This document shows, piece after piece, positions 47,084 through 53,840 of a stretch of DNA of 64,000 nt. The stretch comes from Terriglobia bacterium (GTDB lineage: Bacteria; Acidobacteriota; Terriglobia; Bryobacterales; Bryobacteraceae), in contig JAIQFI010000015.1 in the NCBI GenBank assembly GCA_020073345.1, positions 1 to 64,000 of the forward strand, given 5' to 3'. The notes under the pieces are model-generated. The model was given only the letters and a program-made list of their open reading frames with translations, was not told the origin of the DNA and made no database searches. Both the position numbers and the translations under genes were made by a program. Within the stretch, counting starts at the first letter, position 1, and every line of letters starts with the position of its first letter.

Positions 47084-47594
47084 ATCTATGGCAGCCACTG
47101 CATCAACACGAAAATCCCGCGATGAAGTTTTCTCTATCGATATAGCGGAATCCTATGGTGCTGCCCCGCACGTGCTCCGGATTGATGCGATTCAGTATTG
47201 GAACGAATCCACGGCTGCCGGAGCTGATGGAATCATTAAACAGCTTCAGGATCTTCGTAATAATCAAGAACGATTTGACGAGGACGAGCCCCGTCCCGCT
47301 GACGGCGCCTTCGATGCGATTAGGGACATACTGCGAGGGGCCGAAGGAAAGCACGCAAAGTTGCCACGAGCCGAAGTATCCGCATTTTATGGTGAACTTG
47401 CCGTCACTTGGCGTATCGAGAACCGGACACTGCGTCTAGTCTCGTACTCCGATGGTAGACAGCCGCTCTTGTATTTTCACACCGATACCGCAGAGGCCCT
47501 TTCTCGCGGAGAAACCATCTGCCCAGCCACTGCCGATATCCTTAAAGAGCGAATTTCTTGGCTAGGTGGTGAGTTGGCGTTTATGGCTAGCTGA
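47046..47594 (+). CDS. Unknown passenger protein B
   Basis: GTG 47046 (with AAAGG upstream) gives 182 residues; ATG 47088 (MAATASTRKSRDE) is an alternative. There is no signal peptide. The centre is acidic and helical (LQDLRNNQERFDEDEPRPADGAFDAIRDILRG), and the C-terminal half is strand-rich (YGELAVTWRIENRTLRLVSYSDGRQPLLYFHTDT) with an ending ILKERISWLGGEL. No catalytic motif stands out. It overlaps gene A and is followed 15 bp later by gene C. The tight packing suggests a complex of A, B and C, possibly a defence or addiction module (inference). Confidence 0.6.
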   Translation: MTPELPLILLLAKSMAATASTRKSRDEVFSIDIAESYGAAPHVLRIDAIQYWNESTAAGADGIIKQLQDLRNNQERFDEDEPRPADGAFDAIRDILRGAEGKHAKLPRAEVSAFYGELAVTWRIENRTLRLVSYSDGRQPLLYFHTDTAEALSRGETICPATADILKERISWLGGELAFMAS

Positions 47595-47609
47595 CGCTAG
47601 CGTGGCCCA

Positions 47610-48038
47610 ATGCCGCTACCTCCTCACACAGAGGTATATCGCGCACTTCTTAGGGACTCCAAGCCTAGCATCGACAATTTCCGCCTTCGACCACAAACTG
47701 AAAAACGGCCCGCTGAAGATAGTCTCTCGATTGCGCTAACCGAGTTAAAGGCTCGCGACTATCTGAATTGCAAGGGCTATGCAGTCTTAACCGTGGAGGG
47801 AATCGAAGCCATTCAGGGACTCACTGTTCAGCAGAAGAGACAGGAACTTCAGCCTGATCCAAACAATCCAGATGAAGAACTTCTAGAGGTCATGGGATTG
47901 CCTCTTGCAGCGGATGATCCAACCAGGATACTTGATATCGCGCAAGCGTTGATCAGGGCGGTTGTTCGATCTGAATCGTTCCCAAAGCCCATAAAGCTTG
48001 AGCCTCCCGAACAAGAGATCCCGGCTGTCCAGGGCTAG
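47610..48038 (+). CDS. Unknown passenger protein C
   Basis: This 142-residue soluble protein is mostly helical, starting MPLPPHTEVYRALLRDSKPS, with a middle ALTELKARDYLNCKGYAVLTVEGIEAI that could be a winged-helix-like strand pair, and a Pro/Glu-rich tail. No Shine-Dalgarno is clear before ATG 47610, which fits translation coupled to gene B. No family recognised. It is the last gene of the three-gene run. Confidence 0.55.
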   Translation: MPLPPHTEVYRALLRDSKPSIDNFRLRPQTEKRPAEDSLSIALTELKARDYLNCKGYAVLTVEGIEAIQGLTVQQKRQELQPDPNNPDEELLEVMGLPLAADDPTRILDIAQALIRAVVRSESFPKPIKLEPPEQEIPAVQG

Positions 48039-48072
48039 CTATTGATCGGGAATCGGGAGTAAACTGCTAATC

Positions 48073-48234
48073 GTGGCAAAACCCGCAACTAACATCCGCA
48101 TTCCGCTCCGCACGGACGAAGCCATCGCGCTCATCGCGCGCGTTAAGCCCGACGCCACGATGCCCCGGCCAGGGGCACAAGCGACGAAGGCGAAGCCGAA
48201 AGCGAAGCGCGGTAAGAGGCAACCCCGTGCATGA
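48073..48234 (+). CDS. 53-residue basic microprotein
   Basis: GTG 48073 starts a frame reading VAKPATNIRIPLRTDEAIAL, then IARVKPDATMPRPGAQ, and ending in a Lys/Arg/Ala-rich tail. The first half looks like the beta-helix start of small ribbon-helix-helix or arc-like proteins, with the MPRPGA linker and basic tail of nucleic-acid binders. The ribosome site is weak (GGGAG, about 15 bases upstream). It overlaps the next microprotein by 8 bp. G+C is higher than in the rest of the cargo, so it may have a different origin. Confidence 0.45.
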   Translation: MAKPATNIRIPLRTDEAIALIARVKPDATMPRPGAQATKAKPKAKRGKRQPRA

Positions 48235-48313
48235 CTACGGCGTGCAGGAACTCATCGTCCTCTTCGTGCTTTTCCTGGTCGTATTCGGACGACGACTGAA
48301 CAAACGCCCATAG
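48227..48313 (+). CDS. 28-residue TatA-like membrane microprotein
   Basis: From GTG 48227 the product reads VHDYGVQELIVLFVLFLVVF and then GRRLNKRP. A short N-terminus, a Gln-Glu-Leu before one membrane helix, and a Phe-Gly hinge followed by a basic stretch match the start of TatA/E proteins, without the amphipathic helix that normally follows. It starts inside the upstream ORF, so it may be translationally coupled. Too small for certainty; it could be a TatA mimic, a membrane-active toxin or chance. Confidence 0.4.
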   Translation: MHDYGVQELIVLFVLFLVVFGRRLNKRP

Positions 48314-48360
48314 TCTGAAAACTCCGGCCTGCCACGCACTTACGGTAGCCCGCCCATCAG

Positions 48361-48391
48361 GGTATGTCAAGTGCATAATTCCGGGATATTT
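48361..48391. repeat. Right inverted repeat and right target duplication of the transposon
   Basis: 48361-48383, starting GGTATGTCAAGTGCATAATT, is the exact reverse complement of 44468-44490, and GGATATTT (48384-48391) repeats the left flank. The pre-insertion site would read from the cold shock promoter straight into the lipoprotein leader at 48392. Confidence 0.93.
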
Positions 48392-48463
48392 ATCGGTTGG
48401 AGGCTCCTTTTCACGGGTTTGGAGGGGGGGCTCAAGTTAACCCCGCCAAGGGACGATAAACAC

Positions 48464-49003
48464 GTGGTGGCAAACCTCTTCCCAAGAAACGGTCTAAGAA
48501 TCTGCGGGCCATTGCTGGCGGGTCTCGTGCTGGCGGGCTGCGGCGGTGGGTTTGATCCCAACGGCGTTGTGGAATCGCGCCCCGTGCGGCTGGACGGGGA
48601 ACAGGTGGTGCTGGATCTGGGGCAGGTGGAATGCGGCGCCCGAGAGGACCTGTGGACGATCTCGCGCTTGGACGAGAGCCGGTCCGTCGGTCGGCTGACG
48701 CAGAAAGGCCGCGATCTCCAGTTCAGCGATGATGTGCAAATTGGCGATCCGGGCATCGGGGTTCCCTACGTGCAGATTCACGGTTCCTTTCCGGTCAAGG
48801 TGATGCGGATGGGTACCATCCTCGACGAGGACGGCTACACCAAGCTGGCCAACGCCAGAGCAGGCGTGAAGATCGCCCACAGTTGCTTCCCGAACCCGCT
48901 GACCCTGATGGGGATCCGGCATGGACAGTTCGACCAGTCCACACCCCCGATCTTTCGACTCAAGCTGGACGCCGACTGGCACGTGGATCAGGTGATTCAT
49001 TAG
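48464..49003 (+). CDS. Predicted lipoprotein of unknown function
   Basis: GTG 48464 is chosen because it starts right before a lipoprotein signal (VVANLFPRNGLRICGPLLAGLVLAGC, lipobox LAGC); the frame runs further upstream into the transposon flank. The 179-residue product is strand-rich, with RPVRLDGEQVVLDLGQVECGAREDLW and VPYVQIHGSFPVKVMRMG. No family recognised. Its promoter region was split from the cold shock gene by the transposon, whose end is 80 bp away, so its expression may have changed. Confidence 0.65.
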   Translation: MVANLFPRNGLRICGPLLAGLVLAGCGGGFDPNGVVESRPVRLDGEQVVLDLGQVECGAREDLWTISRLDESRSVGRLTQKGRDLQFSDDVQIGDPGIGVPYVQIHGSFPVKVMRMGTILDEDGYTKLANARAGVKIAHSCFPNPLTLMGIRHGQFDQSTPPIFRLKLDADWHVDQVIH

Positions 49004-49061
49004 TCCCGCTTTCTTCCCTAACTCCTCTGAAGTCCATGTATTGCAAGATCGGCCGGCGACG

Positions 49062-49091
49062 TTGACTTGCCTGGGATAGTGTGAGTAGTAT
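49062..49091 (+). promoter_or_regulatory. Putative promoter of the 49217-50928 genes
   Basis: TTGACT (49062-49067), an 18-bp spacer and TAGTAT (49086-49091) fit a sigma-70 promoter. A short inverted repeat TTGAC-CGA-GTCAA (49127-49139) lies just downstream and could be an operator. Confidence 0.4.
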
Positions 49092-49216
49092 GGTTCTCAC
49101 CGAAGGGCTTGTCCAGGGGGCGTAACTTGACCGAGTCAACTAGCGCCTAATGATATGGCGTGTAAGCTCTCGGTCCCGTGCTTCCATCCAAGAGGAACAC
49201 CAGGAGGATTCTTAAC

Positions 49217-50236
49217 TTGACTAGACCTATCAGTTCCATTCTGTCCGCGGCGGGCATATTTGTCGGCCTGTCTTTGCTGTCGGTGCCGGCTGCCGCCCAG
49301 CGTGGCGGGGGTGCGCCGCAGCCTGAAGGTTGCCCGGGTCCACCCCAGTGGCTACTGGATCGCAACGCCGCGGCAGCTGCCGCTCGAGGGGGCGCTGCCG
49401 CCCCGGGCGCTGGACGAGGAGCGGCCGCTCCTGAGGGAGCGCTGGCTGCCGGTCGTGGTGGACGCGGTGGTCGAGGCGGAGCTCAGGCTGCTGAGTTGCC
49501 ACCGGTGCCGCGGTTCCCGAATGAGCCTCAGTACGGGGTCCAAGCGGGCAAACCCGATTTCGGCGGTCTGGCCAAGGGCGTGTGGAGCGTACCCTACATC
49601 GTCAATCTCCAGATCAATGCTCACGACGAAAAGGGCTGCCAGTACATTTACCCGCCGTTTACGCCCGCCGCCAAGGCATTGTGGGAACAGCGCGAGCTGA
49701 AGGATCTAGAGAAAGACGATCCCGAGGGCTTCTGTCTGCCTCCCGGCGTGCCGCGCATGCTGTACACGCCGTATCCGACGCAGATCTATCAGATGCCGGA
49801 CCGCATTCTGTTCGTGTTCGAGGGTGGTGCGCACGTCTGGCGCCTGGTTTGGATGGATGGAAGGAAACTTCCTAACCCCGACGATGTGAATCCCACTTAT
49901 CTGGGTTATTCCGTAGCCCACTGGGAGGGAGACACGTTGGTCATCGAATCCAACGGCTTTAACAACCGCACCTGGCTGGACGCTTCCGGCCATCCGCACG
50001 GCGAACAGTTGAAGGTCACCGAGAAGCTCACTCGGACGGACTTCAACAACATCAAAGTGGAAGCCACAATCGATGACCCCGAGTTCTACACCAAGCCATG
50101 GACTGTGATCACCGGAATTACGTGGACGCCTAACCGCACGGGCCCGTTCACCATGCGCGGCGGAGAGATCCTGGAATATATCTGCCAGGAGAACAATCGC
50201 GATCAGATCCACATCCACGGGGTGTTGGGTAAATAG
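49217..50236 (+). CDS. Secreted GDSxGxWEGDTLVV-family protein with Gly/Ala-rich insert
   Basis: TTG 49217 has an AGGAGG site 9 bases upstream and gives a normal signal peptide (LTRPISSILSAAGIFVGLSL and on to VPAAAQ); GTG 49178 is the longer option. The 339-residue protein has an Ala/Gly/Arg low-complexity segment (about 45-95), then the family core: FCLPPGVPRMLYTPYP, RILFVFEGGAHVWRLVWMDGRKL, YLGYSVAHWEGDTLVIESNGFNNRTWLDASGHPHGEQL, and DPEFYTKPWTVITGITW. It is followed 8 bp later by a paralogue. Function unknown; the recurrence of this family beside tannases and sorbosone dehydrogenase suggests a role in aromatic or sugar breakdown (inference). Confidence 0.7.
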   Translation: MTRPISSILSAAGIFVGLSLLSVPAAAQRGGGAPQPEGCPGPPQWLLDRNAAAAAARGGAAAPGAGRGAAAPEGALAAGRGGRGGRGGAQAAELPPVPRFPNEPQYGVQAGKPDFGGLAKGVWSVPYIVNLQINAHDEKGCQYIYPPFTPAAKALWEQRELKDLEKDDPEGFCLPPGVPRMLYTPYPTQIYQMPDRILFVFEGGAHVWRLVWMDGRKLPNPDDVNPTYLGYSVAHWEGDTLVIESNGFNNRTWLDASGHPHGEQLKVTEKLTRTDFNNIKVEATIDDPEFYTKPWTVITGITWTPNRTGPFTMRGGEILEYICQENNRDQIHIHGVLGK

Positions 50237-50244
50237 CTTCGGCT

Positions 50245-50928
50245 TTGCGTAGCAAACTTTGGCTGATACCGGCGGCGAGCTTATGTGCTCTTCTGCCGGT
50301 CATCGGCCAGGTCGCGAATCAGCCAGACCTTGGCGGTTCCGGGGTTTGGAATCTTCCCAACGTCCCCGACGTGACGCCTCACATCGTCGATCCAAAGCAA
50401 GGTGGCGCGCCGTTCAACGCCAAGGGCAAACAAGTCTGGGACGATCGGCGGCGAACCCAGTCCGTTGACGATCCTGAAAAGTCCTGCCTGCCGTCGGGCG
50501 TGCCGCGCATCATGTACTCGTCGTATTCCATGGAGATCCTGCAGCTCCCCAATCGTGTGGTGATCGTCTATGAGGGCGGTACGCATATCTTCCGCTCGAT
50601 ACCAATCGGTACGAAGGCGGGCTTGAAACATCCGACGGAACCTAATCCCTCCTACATGGGCGATTCCTACGGTTGGTGGGATGGCGACTCGCTGATAGTC
50701 GACGTGGTAGGTTTCAATGACCGGACCTGGCTGGACTCCTTCGGGCATCCGCATGGCGAGAAGCTGCATGTGGTCGAAAAGTACACCCGGCGGGATACGC
50801 TGACGCTTGATTATACGGCGACCATCGACGATCCCGAATACTACACCGAGCCTTGGACCGTTACGATTACGGCCACGTATCGCCCGAACGATCGGCTGAA
50901 GGAAGTTATCTGCCAAGAGAAGCAGTGA
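50245..50928 (+). CDS. Secreted GDSxGxWEGDTLVV-family protein, paralogue
   Basis: This starts at TTG 50245 with a signal peptide (LIPAASLCALLPVIGQ). The 227-residue core mirrors the upstream gene without the low-complexity insert: SCLPSGVPRIMYSSYSMEILQLPNRVVIVYEGGTHIFRSIPI, YMGDSYGWWDGDSLIVDVVGFNDRTWLDSFGHPHGEKL and DPEYYTEPWTVTITATY. The WEGDTLVV motif is altered to WWDGDSLIV. Adjacent, same-strand and 8 bp apart, so the pair is a tandem duplication in one operon. Activity unknown. Confidence 0.7.
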   Translation: MRSKLWLIPAASLCALLPVIGQVANQPDLGGSGVWNLPNVPDVTPHIVDPKQGGAPFNAKGKQVWDDRRRTQSVDDPEKSCLPSGVPRIMYSSYSMEILQLPNRVVIVYEGGTHIFRSIPIGTKAGLKHPTEPNPSYMGDSYGWWDGDSLIVDVVGFNDRTWLDSFGHPHGEKLHVVEKYTRRDTLTLDYTATIDDPEYYTEPWTVTITATYRPNDRLKEVICQEKQ

Positions 50929-50929
50929 A

Positions 50930-51793
50930 CTACTGCAATTCCTGAACAGGGATATCGAAGTGCGCGGTGTTGACCACGCCATTGCGCTGGAACTGGACCC
51001 ACACCCGGTAATTCCCCGGCCGCGGGAACGTCAGATTGAACTGAATATTGGGGCCGCCATCGGCGATGAACGGGTGTGTGTGGATCAGATCGATCAGATC
51101 CTCGCTGGCCGCGAGCATGTGTCCCCAGGCTCCCAGATATTTTTCGAGTCCGTCGCCCGGCTTTACGGTGAAGTGAAGCTGGGTCTTCAGGCCGGCGATC
51201 ACTTGCGGCGGATCGGTTCTGAAATCCACCTGCATATTGGTCGCGTCTTTCGGCGAGTAATCCCGCGAGAGGTGCACCGCCGCGGGAGGAGTCCTCGCCA
51301 CGAACATGGTTTTCGCGATCAACTGCGGCGTGGCGCCGTCGGGATAGAAATCGCCTAGCACCCGGTACATTCCGGGCTTGGGAAGCGTGAGATTGTCGTA
51401 GCGGAAGGATCCGTCGGGCTGGAAGACCGGGTGATTGTGCACGAAGAACTCCAGATCCTGGCTGATCACGAACATGTGGAAGAGCTTCTCATGCACCACC
51501 TGGAAATTGGTCACCGGGCGGCCTTTCCACGGATCGTGGATGGCGAAGGTCAGTTGGGCGGGCTGGCCAACCTGGAGCGTTCGCGGCAAGGTGCTCAGAT
51601 CCATGTGATATTCGGTGGCTTCCGGGATCTTGTCGGCCAGTTTCATGCCGCAGCGCGGGCACACGCCCGGGGTGCTCGAACGCACGTCCGGATCCATGGG
51701 GCAAACCCAGACCTGATCCTGCGGCCACAGGGAGCCGGCGAAGATCAGCATCGCTATCAGGGCGACGCCGAGGATGGACAGGGTCTTCCGCAC
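50930..51793 (-). CDS. Exported protein with heavy-metal-binding domain and YtkA-like region
   Basis: The 287-residue protein has a signal peptide (RKTLSILGVALIAMLIFAGSLW). Residues about 28-48 (WVCPMDPDVRSSTPGVCPRCGMKL) are a heavy-metal-binding domain, with CPMD and CPRCGM motifs as found at the N-termini of copper-efflux adaptor and ATPase proteins. The rest holds two beta-sandwich repeats (LTFAIHDPWKGRPVTNFQVVHEKLFHMFVISQDLEFFVHNHP and LHFTVKPGDGLEKYLGAWGHMLAASEDLIDLIHTHP), each ending in a His-rich loop, suggestive of metal binding. Likely periplasmic copper or zinc handling (inference). Confidence 0.72.
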   Translation of the reverse strand: MRKTLSILGVALIAMLIFAGSLWPQDQVWVCPMDPDVRSSTPGVCPRCGMKLADKIPEATEYHMDLSTLPRTLQVGQPAQLTFAIHDPWKGRPVTNFQVVHEKLFHMFVISQDLEFFVHNHPVFQPDGSFRYDNLTLPKPGMYRVLGDFYPDGATPQLIAKTMFVARTPPAAVHLSRDYSPKDATNMQVDFRTDPPQVIAGLKTQLHFTVKPGDGLEKYLGAWGHMLAASEDLIDLIHTHPFIADGGPNIQFNLTFPRPGNYRVWVQFQRNGVVNTAHFDIPVQELQ

Positions 51794-51849
51794 GCCCTCA
51801 TCATATCGCCAATTGAAGTTATCTGCTACGATGCGGGTTTGGAGGAATC

Positions 51850-53151
51850 ATGCACAAACTGAGCGTGAGCGCTGCTGCGCTCCTGGTTGCCGCCGCGGGC
51901 TGGATGGTGATTCAGGCGGCTGAAAAAGTCGACGTCAAGAGCCTGCGTACCGGAGAGGCCGCGTTTGCCGATGCAAAATCGCTAACGCCGGGCACGTTCC
52001 ACAAGATCACTCCCGCCGATCTCCCGAAGCCTTTTGCGACGAAATCGGCCATGAACTTCCCGACGGTTGTTGCCCGCCCTGCGAATGCCTGGCCCAAGGC
52101 GCCCACGGGCTTCAAAGTCGATCTATATGCCGAGAAAGTCGGAACGGCCCGCCAGATCCGTACGGCGCCGAATGGCGACTTCTTCATGGCCGACGCGGCC
52201 GGGCAAATCGTCGTCTTTCGGGGCATCAGCAAGGATGGCAAGGCGGAGCAGACCTCGGTGTTCGCCGGCGGACTGGGCAAAGTCTTCGGGATCAACTTTT
52301 ATCCCAATGGAGCGAATCCGCAGTGGGTCTACGTGAGCGATCCGAAGTCGGTTGTCCGCTTCCCCTACAAAAATGGAGACATGAAGGCCAGTGGTGCGGC
52401 GCAGACGCTGATCTCCGATCTTCCGGCCGCCGGGTTCCACGACACCCGGGACATCGTTTTTTCGAAAGACGGGCAGCGAATGTTCGTAGCGGTGGGCTCG
52501 GGCTCGAACATCGACGATCCTGATACTCATCCTGGTGAGAAGAATCGCGCGGATATTCTCGAGTACACGCCGGACGGAAAGTTCGTGAAGATCTATGCGT
52601 CGGGAATACGGAATCCTGTGGGGCTTGCCGTGAATCCTGAGACTGGAGAAGTCTGGTGCTCGACCAACGAACGCGATGAACTGGGCGACAACCTGGTTCC
52701 CGATTACGTTTCCTCAGTGAAAGAAGGCGGCTTCTACGGCTGGCCGTACTTCTACATGGGCGGGAATCCTGATCCCCGTCTCAATGGAGCGCATGCCGAC
52801 CAGAAGAGCAAGGTCCTCGTGCCCGACGTGCTGATCCAGCCGCATAGCGCTTCGCTCGGCATCACCTTCTATACCGGCACGCAGTTCCCGGCGGAGTATC
52901 GCGGCGATCTGTTCGCAGCCGAGCATGGGTCGTGGAATCGCGCGAACCGGTCGGGGGGTGAGGTCATCCGCGTGCCGCTCGAAAAAGGCAAAGCCAGCGG
53001 CGTCTACCAGGACTTCCTCACTGGGTTCGTCACGCCCGAGGGCCAAGTGTGGGGACGGCCTGTGGGAGTTGCCGTGGCGAAGGACGGATCGATTCTGGTG
53101 ACCGATGAGGGGTCGAAATCGATCTGGCGGGTGAGCTACATCGGGAAATAG
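51850..53151 (+). CDS. Sorbosone dehydrogenase-like PQQ/GDH-fold protein
   Basis: The 433-residue periplasmic protein starts after GGAGGAATC and has a signal peptide (MHKLSVSAAALLVAAAGWMVIQ). The six-bladed propeller sequence contains GFKVDLYAEKVGTARQIRTAPNGDFFMADAAGQIVVF, FGINFYPNGANPQWVYVSD, VGSGSNIDDP, RNPVGLAVNPETGEVWCSTNERDELGDNLVPDYVSSVKEGGFYGWPYFYMGG and ADQKSKVLVPDVLIQPHSASLGITFYTGTQFP, all as in L-sorbosone dehydrogenase and soluble glucose dehydrogenases. It likely oxidises a sugar-like substrate outside the cell with a quinone cofactor. Substrate unknown. Confidence 0.85.
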   Translation: MHKLSVSAAALLVAAAGWMVIQAAEKVDVKSLRTGEAAFADAKSLTPGTFHKITPADLPKPFATKSAMNFPTVVARPANAWPKAPTGFKVDLYAEKVGTARQIRTAPNGDFFMADAAGQIVVFRGISKDGKAEQTSVFAGGLGKVFGINFYPNGANPQWVYVSDPKSVVRFPYKNGDMKASGAAQTLISDLPAAGFHDTRDIVFSKDGQRMFVAVGSGSNIDDPDTHPGEKNRADILEYTPDGKFVKIYASGIRNPVGLAVNPETGEVWCSTNERDELGDNLVPDYVSSVKEGGFYGWPYFYMGGNPDPRLNGAHADQKSKVLVPDVLIQPHSASLGITFYTGTQFPAEYRGDLFAAEHGSWNRANRSGGEVIRVPLEKGKASGVYQDFLTGFVTPEGQVWGRPVGVAVAKDGSILVTDEGSKSIWRVSYIGK

Positions 53152-53157
53152 CCGCGT

Positions 53158-53817
53158 TTACTGGGCCGGGAGCAGGGCGATTTTCGCGCCGGGTGGGATG
53201 CCGCGGATCACGGTGCGCGCCGGAAGATTCACGGGCGTCTGGAACAGAAACGGATGCCCGAATTGCATCTTGTAATCCTGCAGCCACAATAAGGGCTGGA
53301 TGCTGCCGTCGGGAAGCTGGGCAGTGATCTGAAACGAGCCTTTCTCGGGGACCTTCTCCGGCCACAGCCCGTCTAAGCTGAACGCACTTTTCAGTGCGAA
53401 GTCGCCAGTGACACTCAGTTCGCCTTTGGAGTGACGGAACGTCTCGGGCTCGAGCGATTTGGGCGGCTCAGGCATGTCTTTGGGCTCGCCCTCGGGCACG
53501 CCGCCGTCGGACCAGCTCACGATGCGCTCCATTTCTTCCGGCGTCAGCGCCTGATCGTTGCGGAATTCGCCGAATCCTTTGATCGCGCCCCAGGGAGGCA
53601 TGCGGCGGCGAAGAATTTCTTCCTTGATGGCGACGGCCCAGGGACGCGCATCGGAGTAGGTCATCAGCGAGAACGCTGAGCCGCCGGGATGATGGCAGGA
53701 GGCGCAGTGATTGTTCACGATGCGGGAGATGTCCCGGGTGAAAGTGATCGACGTGGTGATGATGTCGTGGCCCTGAGCCGCCCAGCAGACCGCGAGCAGC
53801 AGGAGACAGCGCTTCAT
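53158..53817 (-). CDS. Exported cytochrome c-like protein with single CxxCH
   Basis: Start is ATG 53817 (MKRCLLLLAVCWAAQG); the frame extends upstream without a signal. The 219-residue product contains ITFTRDISRIVNNHCASCHHPGGSAFSLMTY, a c-type heme site (CASCH), followed by MPPWGAIKGFGEFRNDQALTPEEMERIVSWSDGGVPEGEP, a typical cytochrome helix pattern with Met/Pro before the end. The C-terminal half is a beta domain ending ARTVIRGIPPGAKIALLPAQ. It may accept electrons from the nearby sorbosone dehydrogenase-like protein (inference). Confidence 0.8.
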   Translation of the reverse strand: MKRCLLLLAVCWAAQGHDIITTSITFTRDISRIVNNHCASCHHPGGSAFSLMTYSDARPWAVAIKEEILRRRMPPWGAIKGFGEFRNDQALTPEEMERIVSWSDGGVPEGEPKDMPEPPKSLEPETFRHSKGELSVTGDFALKSAFSLDGLWPEKVPEKGSFQITAQLPDGSIQPLLWLQDYKMQFGHPFLFQTPVNLPARTVIRGIPPGAKIALLPAQ

Positions 53818-53840
53818 GACATCCCCATTATAGGGATACA

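Larger units (their letters stand above)
44468..48383 (+). mobile_element. IS1595-family transposon with passenger genes (3,916 bp)
   Basis: The element is bounded by perfect 23-bp inverted repeats and by the 8-bp direct duplication GGATATTT on each side, the duplication size known for the IS1595 family. It contains an intact ISXO2-like transposase (44516-45490) and about 2.9 kb of extra DNA: a 42-residue ORF with structured leader and terminator, a HARE-HTH gene, a tRNA gene, three consecutive unknown genes, and two microprotein ORFs. The middle part has visibly lower G+C than the chromosome. Intact ends and an identical duplication suggest a recent insertion. IS1595-type elements with passengers are known, but I do not recognise this cargo. 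Confidence 0.92.

Noticed and set aside
48346-48356. Copy of the 17069 palindromic element at the right end of the transposon
   Set aside because: Only 11 bases (GTAGCCCGCCC) match and no right arm is present; may be chance.
44300-48500. CRISPR array or phage origin for the foreign region
   Set aside because: No regularly spaced repeats and no phage structural or integrase genes; transposon ends fully explain the boundaries.
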